Notes under the pieces: model-generated
Seen by the model: the letters and a program-made list of their open reading frames with translations, nothing else
The model's database searches: none
What the model was told of the DNA's origin: nothing
Translations under genes and position numbers: made by a program
Source of the DNA: a virus
Reading direction: 5' to 3' (one strand)
Length of the DNA stretch: 40,344 nucleotides
IMG/VR virus record: IMGVR_UViG_3300003885_000050
Location: 1 to 40,344 of that record
In this document: one piece after another, positions 35,037 to 40,344 of the stretch
Layout of the letters: the number at the start of each line of letters is the position of its first letter
Numbering within the stretch: position 1 is the stretch's first letter

Positions 35037-35249
35037 ATGCCTAAACAATATAAGGGAAAGGAATATTTAACGAGAGCTGATGTGGCTAAATTACTTGGAA
35101 TGAGTGGAGTTAGTGTCCACAAGTACGCAGTTGACGGGAAACTCTCATTTATCACTGATATGTTCCAGAGGCTCTTCCTGGAAGAAGATGTCCTGGCCTT
35201 TGAAAAGGACCGTAAGGAAGCTCTGGCGACTAAGCTAAATGGAGACTAA
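35037..35249 (+). CDS. Helix-turn-helix regulator (MerR/excisionase-like), 70 aa
   Basis: YLTRADVAKLLGMSGVSVHKYAVDGKLSFI is a classic HTH_17/MerR-like unit: helix, turn at GMS, recognition helix, then a wing. The rest (FLEEDVLAFEKDRKEALATK) is the closing helix. It may control the sugar island it heads. The stop overlaps the next gene by 11 nt. Confidence 0.65.
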   Translation: MPKQYKGKEYLTRADVAKLLGMSGVSVHKYAVDGKLSFITDMFQRLFLEEDVLAFEKDRKEALATKLNGD

Positions 35250-35607
35250 ATTCACGAATGTTACCGGCCTTATCGGAAAAGGCACTAAGATTCACGAATT
35301 TGCCTCAGTCCACGATAATGCCGTAGTAGGAGAAAATTGTAAGATTCAGTCATACTCCTATATCTGCGATGGCGTAACTCTAAAAAATAATGTCTTCGTG
35401 GGGCCTCATGTATGCTTCAGTAATGACCGAGACTTCAGTGAACCATTCACTATCACCCCAACCTTAGTCAAAACTGGTGCTAAAATAGGAGCTAACTCAA
35501 CAATTTTGGCAGGAGTCATTATCGGCAAAAACGCCATCATCGGCATGGGATCAGTTATCTTGCGTGACGTAAAGGATGGCGAGAAGGTTTATGGTGTTGT
35601 AAAATGA
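35239..35607 (+). CDS. Left-handed beta-helix acyltransferase (sugar N-acetyltransferase type), 122 aa
   Basis: Hexapeptide rungs run through the whole protein: TGLIGKGTKIHEFASVHDNA, VVGENCKIQSYSYICDGVTL, NNVFVGPHVCFSND, KIGANSTILAGVIIGKNAIIGMGSVILRDV. The pattern with 'GPHVCFsND' and 'vk.Ga.IGanatIl.GvtIG' matches FdtC/WbpD-like enzymes that acetylate amino groups on nucleotide sugars. The aminotransferase downstream at 38088 would supply the amino group. Trimeric, soluble, acetyl-CoA dependent by family. Confidence 0.8.
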   Translation: METKFTNVTGLIGKGTKIHEFASVHDNAVVGENCKIQSYSYICDGVTLKNNVFVGPHVCFSNDRDFSEPFTITPTLVKTGAKIGANSTILAGVIIGKNAIIGMGSVILRDVKDGEKVYGVVK

Positions 35608-36110
35608 GTTTGATTTATCGCAGTATAAGAATTGGCCAATATGAAAAACCATTCACGCTACTTAAGATCAGAACAATGGTTGAGGGAGCTGATAGAAAAG
35701 GAGGACCAAGCACATCGGCTGACGATCCAAGGATTACCAGAATTGGATGGTGGCTACGAAAGTATAAGATTGATGAACTCCCACAAATTTGGAATATTAT
35801 TAAGGGAGACCTTAGTTTTGTTGGACCAAGGCCTGAAGTTAAAGAAGTAATAGACTTACTAACTATTAAAGAACGTGATATAATATTAAGCGTTAAGCCT
35901 GGACTCGTGGACTTAGCCACCTTAGCCAACATGAACGAGGAGGAGAGGCTTAGGGGAGAATCAGACCCACATCAAGCTTACCTAAAAAAAATATGGCCGG
36001 AGAAGAAAAAATTGCAAATTGAATACGTTCAGACTAAATCATTAAGATTAGACCTCAAAATAATATGGGAAGTTACCAAGAGACTGCTAAGACAATTCGT
36101 GAAAAGGTAG
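35604..36110 (+). CDS. Polyprenol-phosphate sugar-1-phosphate transferase (bacterial sugar transferase), catalytic domain only, 168 aa
   Basis: RIGQYEKPFTLLKIRTM, YKIDELPQIWNIIKGDLSFVGPRPE and KPGLVDLATL are the hallmark segments of PglC/WcaJ/RfbP-type enzymes, with the catalytic D57-E58 pair. These enzymes put the first sugar on undecaprenyl phosphate. The N-terminal re-entrant membrane helix, normally about 30 residues before this point, is missing here; the start ATG overlaps the acyltransferase stop. It could be soluble, associate with a host partner, or be a remnant. Confidence 0.8.
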   Translation: MSLIYRSIRIGQYEKPFTLLKIRTMVEGADRKGGPSTSADDPRITRIGWWLRKYKIDELPQIWNIIKGDLSFVGPRPEVKEVIDLLTIKERDIILSVKPGLVDLATLANMNEEERLRGESDPHQAYLKKIWPEKKKLQIEYVQTKSLRLDLKIIWEVTKRLLRQFVKR

Positions 36111-36832
36111 TAAGGCTGATTTACAAGGCCCAAACCTGCCATATCGGAAGTTGCATGTCATGCGTAGACATAGCAGTTGTCCTATACGCCAACCTAAAGC
36201 CAGAAGACAAAGTAGTATGGAGTAAGGGGTGGGCCAGCGCTCTCCAGTACATCATAGAGGACACGGACACCACCAACTTCCCTAAGGACCCACCCTCACT
36301 AACCGAGTTTGGCAGCGCAGGGCATGGATTACCAGTAGCCGTAGGTATGGCCATAGCCAAGAAGCGAGCTAAAGAGCCAGGGAACGTCTACTGCATCATG
36401 TCTGATGGAGAAATGGACATTGGCACTACTTGGGAATCAGCCAAAATAGCATCAGAAGAGGGTTTGAACAACTTGGTAGTCTTAATAGACGCTAACGGCT
36501 GGCAGGCTATGAGGAAAACAAACCTTAAAGGTCTAGCAGAGAAATGGCAGGCGTTTGGGTGGCGGGTCATAGAAGGAGATGGGCATAATTACGAGAGTAT
36601 AGAAGCTATTTGGGAAGAGGACTTCACGGGCATTAGTTTCGGTTGTTTAGGTGGAGACCACATGCCATGGGCCACTACTGGAGATGAGAGCTTGAAATAT
36701 AGTCCATTGGTTTATATTGGGCACACTATCAAGGGCAAGGGCGTAGACTTCATGGAAAATAAAATGAAATTTCACTATCTTAATTTAACTGAAAATGAAT
36801 ACCAGAAAGCAATTCTTCAACTCACTAATTAA
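36065..36832 (+). CDS. Transketolase-like protein, N-terminal TPP-binding half, 255 aa
   Basis: CHIGSCMSCVDIAVVLY (25-41) corresponds to the transketolase 'GHpGs.lS..di...LY' segment, SAGHGLPVAVGMAIAKK (84-100) to the second TPP motif, and CIMSDGEMDIGTTWESA...LVVLIDANGWQ (110-147) to the Mg/pyrophosphate motif. It should pair with the gene at 36795 to make a two-subunit transketolase. In sugar islands such pairs may extend or branch a sugar by two carbons; the reaction here is unknown. It overlaps both neighbours. Confidence 0.8.
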   Translation: MGSYQETAKTIREKVVRLIYKAQTCHIGSCMSCVDIAVVLYANLKPEDKVVWSKGWASALQYIIEDTDTTNFPKDPPSLTEFGSAGHGLPVAVGMAIAKKRAKEPGNVYCIMSDGEMDIGTTWESAKIASEEGLNNLVVLIDANGWQAMRKTNLKGLAEKWQAFGWRVIEGDGHNYESIEAIWEEDFTGISFGCLGGDHMPWATTGDESLKYSPLVYIGHTIKGKGVDFMENKMKFHYLNLTENEYQKAILQLTN

Positions 36833-37190
36833 GCAGGCTAAGACCAACAACCGACTCATACTCATTGTAGGTGACGTTGGCTTTTCGTATGTCGAAGAAT
36901 TTAGAGACAAGTTCCCCAATCAATTCATTAACGTAGGCATAATGGAGCAGACCATGATAGGCGTGGCGGCAGGTATGCATGACATGGGCTGGAAGCCTTA
37001 CGTCTATACCGCTGAACCATTTTACTTTAGATGCTTTGAGCAGATACGAAATGAGCTGGTCCACATGAAGCGTGATGTCAATTTAATAGGCGTAGCCAGT
37101 GAGTCCTATAAATTTTTGGGGTTTACTCATAGCCTAACTAAGGATGAGCAGAAGATAATGGATGCCATCCCCCAATACACCAGGTTATGA
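36795..37190 (+). CDS. Transketolase-like protein, C-terminal half, pyrimidine-binding domain only, 131 aa
   Basis: INVGIMEQTMIGVAAGMHDMGWKPYVYTAEPFYFRCFEQIRNEL (45-88) is the pyrimidine-binding domain with the catalytic E51 in 'IMEQ'. LIGVASESYKFLGFTHSLTKDEQ fits the following loop. Normal C-terminal subunits are about 300 aa and have a third domain; this one stops after 131 residues, at TGA overlapping the next start. The third domain is not needed for TPP chemistry in some relatives, so activity is possible. Confidence 0.75.
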   Translation: MNTRKQFFNSLIKQAKTNNRLILIVGDVGFSYVEEFRDKFPNQFINVGIMEQTMIGVAAGMHDMGWKPYVYTAEPFYFRCFEQIRNELVHMKRDVNLIGVASESYKFLGFTHSLTKDEQKIMDAIPQYTRL

Positions 37191-37285
37191 AACTCCTCAT
37201 CCTGGCGCTGGAAGCATTCATTTTATTAGTAATGCCATTGGTGCTCATATCAGCCATAGTCTTTTTTATATATAATTCAGTATGA
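37187..37285 (+). CDS. Single-span membrane peptide, 32 aa
   Basis: MKLLILALEAFILLVMPLVLISAIVFFIYNSV is almost wholly hydrophobic. It starts in the stop of the transketolase part (ATGA) and ends in the start of the dehydratase gene (ATGA), so the operon leaves exactly its space. Function is unknown; it could anchor the truncated sugar transferase, which is speculation. Confidence 0.5.
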   Translation: MKLLILALEAFILLVMPLVLISAIVFFIYNSV

Positions 37286-38091
37286 AAAAAATATTAATCA
37301 CCGGAATCTGTGGGTCGATTGGATCGGAACTGGCGAAGCAGTTGTATAAAAAGAATACACTTTATGGGTTAGACCAAAACGAAACAGGCATTAATGATTT
37401 ATATGTTGATTATAAAGTGGTGGGACGTGTAGGTGATATTCGTGACTACGATACGGTGAATGATGTATTTTCAGATTTTAAGCCTGATATCGTGTATCAT
37501 GTTGCCGCTCTAAAACACGTAGAACCGATGGAAGTAACGCCTATGGAAGCAATAAATACTAATTGCATAGGAACTTATAACATTCTTCATTGTGCTAAAA
37601 GATATGAAGTCAAGAAGCTAGTCTTTATATCAAGTGACAAGTCTGTAAATTCTTATTCAGTTATGGGAGCGACTAAAAGGCTAGGTGAAATAATGACAAT
37701 TAATCAAGGCTATACGGTGGTGAGGTTCGGAAATGTTCTAAACAGTCGTGGGTCTTTGTATCCTATATGGGAACGGGCGGCCGAAGCAAATAAAAATATA
37801 CTAGTTACGGATGAACGAATGGAACGATATTTTATTAGTTTGCCAGAGGCGGTAGAACTCGTTATACAGGCTGGCAATAAGAAAGAAAAAGGAGCGATAT
37901 ATATATTAGACATGGGTGAAAGAAAAAAGATTATAGATTTAGCGTATGATTTTATTAAAGAAACTGGAAAAGACCTGGTGGTAGAAATTATAGGGATAAG
38001 AAGGGGAGAAACCTTAATAGAAGAGTTAATGACTATCGAGGAACAGAAAAAAGCAAAGAAAGAAGATAACTTTTTTATTATCAGAAGATGA
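37282..38091 (+). CDS. CapD/PseB-type nucleotide-sugar 4,6-dehydratase or epimerase, 269 aa
   Basis: Rossmann motif GICGSIG (8-14), AALKHVEPMEVTPMEAINTN (75-94), ISSDKSVNSYSVMGATKRLGE (116-136, with M-x3-K of MGATK replacing the usual Y-x3-K) and RFGNVLNSRGSLYPIW are diagnostic of the polysaccharide-biosynthesis CapD/FlaA1/PseB branch, which removes water from UDP-GlcNAc. The product would be a 4-keto-6-deoxy amino sugar for the aminotransferase next door. Codon use appears more A/T-rich than in its neighbours. Confidence 0.85.
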   Translation: MKKILITGICGSIGSELAKQLYKKNTLYGLDQNETGINDLYVDYKVVGRVGDIRDYDTVNDVFSDFKPDIVYHVAALKHVEPMEVTPMEAINTNCIGTYNILHCAKRYEVKKLVFISSDKSVNSYSVMGATKRLGEIMTINQGYTVVRFGNVLNSRGSLYPIWERAAEANKNILVTDERMERYFISLPEAVELVIQAGNKKEKGAIYILDMGERKKIIDLAYDFIKETGKDLVVEIIGIRRGETLIEELMTIEEQKKAKKEDNFFIIRR

Positions 38092-39173
38092 AAATCCCAT
38101 TCTTAGACTACGGCAAACTGTATACAGAGCATTCTGGAGAGATAGACACAGCTATTAAACGATGCTTAGTGACAGGAAAGTTAATCCTCCAGGAGGACGT
38201 AGAAGAGTTTGAGAGGCGGTTTGCCGAGTTATTAAAGGTAAGACATGTCATCGCCCTCGCCAGTGGCACTGACGCTCTCCTGATGGCTCTCAAAGCCTCT
38301 GGCGTGGGGCCAGGAGATGAAGTTATAAGCGTTTCCAACACTTTTATAGCCACCATTCAAGTCATCCACCATCTAGGGGCTAAGCCGGTGTTAGTAGATG
38401 TGAATGAAAATGGGCTTATGAATATGCATGAAGTGGAGAAGGAAATAAATAATGATACCAAGGCCATCATTCCCGTCCATTTATCAGGTGACGTATGCGA
38501 CATGGATAAACTGGAATATATCCGTAGTAACCATCCCCAAATACACATCATCGAAGATGCGGCGCAGGCGGTTTCCGCCACGTGGAGGCGAAGGAAGGCT
38601 GGCACGTTTGGGACAGCCGGATGCTTTAGTTTCTATCCAGCCAAGATACTTGGCACATTCGGGGACGCTGGAGCCTTGGCTACCAATGATAAAGATATAG
38701 CTGACAGGGTCAGAAGCCTAAGAAATCATGGCGGAGTGCAGAAGTACGACCAACCAAAGTACGAGTATGGCTGGAACTCACGCATGGATAATATCTGGGC
38801 GGCGGCGCTTAATATAAAATTGAAATATCTGGATAGGAACATAGCTCGAAGAAAGCAGATAGCAGAAGTATATGACAGTGAACTGAAAGGACTGCCAATC
38901 AAACTTCCCAAGGTCAGAAATGTTTATCAGGATTATATCATCAGACTTCCACTTCCCAACAGCGGCCTGGCTGAACATCTAACTAGCAAAGGGATAGAAA
39001 CGCTGGGCAGTAATCTTTTGCCGAATCACCTGCATAAAGGCTTAAAGCTAGACATCTATCATCTTCCCGTGACCGAAGATATAGTGAAGAACTCTATACG
39101 GATTTCGTGTAATCAATTTTTAACTGACAAAGAACAATCTTATGTCATTGAATCAATCAAAGAATACTTCTAG
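38088..39173 (+). CDS. PLP-dependent sugar aminotransferase, DegT/DnrJ/EryC1/StrS family, 361 aa
   Basis: LASGTDALLMALKASGVGPGDEVISVSNTF (58-86), IIEDAAQAV (154-162, D157 contacts PLP nitrogen), CFSFYPAKILGTFGDAGALATN (179-200, K186 forms the Schiff base) and RNHGG... KYEYGWNSRMDNIWAAAL are diagnostic. It should transaminate a keto group of a nucleotide sugar made by the dehydratase, and the acyltransferase at 35239 may acetylate the product. FdtB/WlaRG-type 3-amino enzymes and PseC-type enzymes are both possible. Confidence 0.9.
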   Translation: MKIPFLDYGKLYTEHSGEIDTAIKRCLVTGKLILQEDVEEFERRFAELLKVRHVIALASGTDALLMALKASGVGPGDEVISVSNTFIATIQVIHHLGAKPVLVDVNENGLMNMHEVEKEINNDTKAIIPVHLSGDVCDMDKLEYIRSNHPQIHIIEDAAQAVSATWRRRKAGTFGTAGCFSFYPAKILGTFGDAGALATNDKDIADRVRSLRNHGGVQKYDQPKYEYGWNSRMDNIWAAALNIKLKYLDRNIARRKQIAEVYDSELKGLPIKLPKVRNVYQDYIIRLPLPNSGLAEHLTSKGIETLGSNLLPNHLHKGLKLDIYHLPVTEDIVKNSIRISCNQFLTDKEQSYVIESIKEYF

Positions 39174-40239
39174 GCAGTGCGCTTTTTGCGTTATGCGGAG
39201 TTCCGGTGATCCAGACATTACTTTTAACGAGCATGGTCTTTGTAGTTACTGTTGCTTCTTTTATACCGACTACCACAACCGTAAGGCCGAAGAAACCAGA
39301 AGGCCCTGGATACTGGAAAACATCAGGAAGCTGGGCAGGGGCAAAGGCTATAACGTACTGATCGGTTTGTCAGGTGGGGTGGACTCATCTTACGCCTTAC
39401 ACCGCTTAGTAGAGGAAGGATTAAGGCCCATGACCTTTAGTGTTGATAACGGTTGGCAAACAGACATTGCCCAGGAGAATGTGATGCGGATGGTGGAGGG
39501 ATTAAAAGTTCCTTTCTATAGATATAATATTGATATAGAGAAATTCCATGAGCTTCAAAAAGCCTTCATCGAGTCCGGCACCAAAAACATAGAAATCCCA
39601 AGTGACCACATCCTCATGGCTGCCACCTATAAAATGGCTAGAAGGTATAAAGTTAAGACCATCATATCAGGAGGCAACTGGCAGACAGAGAGTATCATGC
39701 CAAAGAGTTACGGGTATGAACCCAAAGACCTTAGATTTATTAAGGCTATTGGTGATACTAAGGGCCTGCCCACCATCTCTCTCCCCCAGTATCTCCGCTA
39801 CCGATTCATTAAAAGAATAAACGTGGTCAACCTTCTCGATTATTATAACTATGATAGAAACGAAGCCATTAAGATTCTGGAGAAGAAGTTTGGCTACCAG
39901 GCATATGGCGAAAAACACGAGGAGAATGAGTTTACCAAATGGTTCCAGTCGTGGTATCTGCCAATAATGCACGACATAGACAAGAGACGGCCTCATTACT
40001 CCTCAATGATTCAGTCCGGGCAGATGACTAGAGATGAAGCGCTGAATAAATTAAAGAGAGACTGGACTACGGACAAAGTGCCGGATACAGTCCTAAAAAA
40101 ACTTGGTATTAGTGGAGAGGAGATGGCTAGAATCACTCCCAGCTCCTACACCGAATACCCCAACAATGAAAAACTTTATCAGGCACTAGATAAAATATGG
40201 AGATATTTCAAACAAAAGAAGACTTCACCACCTCGCTAG
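39142..40239 (+). CDS. N-acetyl sugar amidotransferase (WbpG/PseA-like), 365 aa
   Basis: The zinc site C13-x2-C16 ... C34-x2-C37 lies within CAFCVMRSSGDPDITFNEHGLCSYC, followed by the PP-loop SGGVDSS (77-83) of an ATP pyrophosphatase, then FSVDNGWQTDIAQENV and IISGGNWQTESIMP. This family changes an N-acetyl group of a sugar to an acetamidino group, usually with ammonia from a HisH-like glutaminase, which is absent here and may come from the host. ATG overlaps the aminotransferase by 32 nt. Confidence 0.85.
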   Translation: MSLNQSKNTSRQCAFCVMRSSGDPDITFNEHGLCSYCCFFYTDYHNRKAEETRRPWILENIRKLGRGKGYNVLIGLSGGVDSSYALHRLVEEGLRPMTFSVDNGWQTDIAQENVMRMVEGLKVPFYRYNIDIEKFHELQKAFIESGTKNIEIPSDHILMAATYKMARRYKVKTIISGGNWQTESIMPKSYGYEPKDLRFIKAIGDTKGLPTISLPQYLRYRFIKRINVVNLLDYYNYDRNEAIKILEKKFGYQAYGEKHEENEFTKWFQSWYLPIMHDIDKRRPHYSSMIQSGQMTRDEALNKLKRDWTTDKVPDTVLKKLGISGEEMARITPSSYTEYPNNEKLYQALDKIWRYFKQKKTSPPR

Positions 40240-40344
40240 TAAAATCTCTTGATGAGGCTAATTCTAAATGGGAGGAATACCCCGGGCTTATTATCGCTGG
40301 GACTCATGCGCCTTTTCTAATAGCCGATAAGATAGATAAGATTC
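40197..40344 (+). CDS. Methyltransferase, N-terminal part, continues past the window end
   Basis: The frame from ATG 40197 (overlapping the amidotransferase end by 43 nt) gives MEIFQTKEDFTTSLVKSLDE, then ANSKWEEYPGLIIAGTHAPF and LIADKIDKI, open to the last base. PGLIIAGTHAPFLIADK matches the position of SAM-binding motif I, though without the usual G-x-G-x-G. It should join the frame at 1-441: if the terminal ATTC is the same as the initial ATTC, the product is 194 aa. Confidence 0.55.
   Translation, partial: MEIFQTKEDFTTSLVKSLDEANSKWEEYPGLIIAGTHAPFLIADKIDKI

Overview
The window looks like most or all of a tailed double-stranded DNA phage genome of podovirus type, probably from an environmental assembly. 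The evidence is a complete virion block on the minus strand: small and large terminase, portal, scaffold, P22-like coat, adaptor, nozzle-like protein, beta-helix spike, two very large internal virion candidates and a lysis cassette. There is no integrase, no recognisable repressor, no RNA polymerase and no DNA polymerase. The host is not identifiable. Shine-Dalgarno sites, sigma70-like promoters and intrinsic terminators point to a bacterium. Many genes have no Shine-Dalgarno site, and some promoters place the transcription start on the start codon.

Layout. (1) Positions 1-6224, plus strand: the 3' end of a methyltransferase, a terminator (511-535) and an operator-like palindrome. Then come about 20 small early-type genes, including a probable ssDNA-binding protein, HTH proteins, zinc-ribbon microproteins and a PD-(D/E)XK-like nuclease. 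Between 2754 and 3684 six consecutive genes open with the same start sequence, usually overlapping the previous stop by 8 nt. From 5188 to 5533 a perfect extended -10 promoter, a multi-helix RNA closed by a 21-bp stem and a strong terminator form what looks like a stand-alone noncoding RNA gene. (2) 6234-7152, minus: holin-like protein, small membrane coiled-coil protein and M15 endolysin with a strong internal start. (3) 7159-8211, plus: a two-gene island with its own promoter and a short leader that can form a kissing-loop/terminator. It is antisense to the late operon. (4) 8283-31265, minus: virion and packaging genes, then an SDR epimerase and a rhamnosyltransferase-like protein. (5) 31266-32039: divergent control region with a perfect DnaA box. 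(6) 32040-40344, plus: CHC2/Toprim/DUF3987 primase-helicase, a CoiA-like fragment, then a nucleotide-sugar island. The island holds an HTH protein, hexapeptide acyltransferase, sugar-1-P transferase catalytic domain, split transketolase, CapD/PseB-like dehydratase, DegT aminotransferase, N-acetyl-sugar amidotransferase and the first 49 codons of a methyltransferase.

The last reading frame of the window and the first continue into each other in frame if the terminal 4 bases (ATTC) overlap. This gives one 194-aa methyltransferase, followed by the terminator at 511-535. That suggests a circular or circularly permuted genome of about 40,340 bp, with the sugar operon running through the junction. 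The sugar genes probably act together to build and transfer an unusual amino sugar onto a host or virion glycan. The minus-strand epimerase and glycosyltransferase may belong to the same programme. The strongest candidates for new biology are the 5203-5533 RNA, the stop/start cassette array at 2754-3684, and the two pseudoknot-type leaders at 7193-7258 and 17406-17453.
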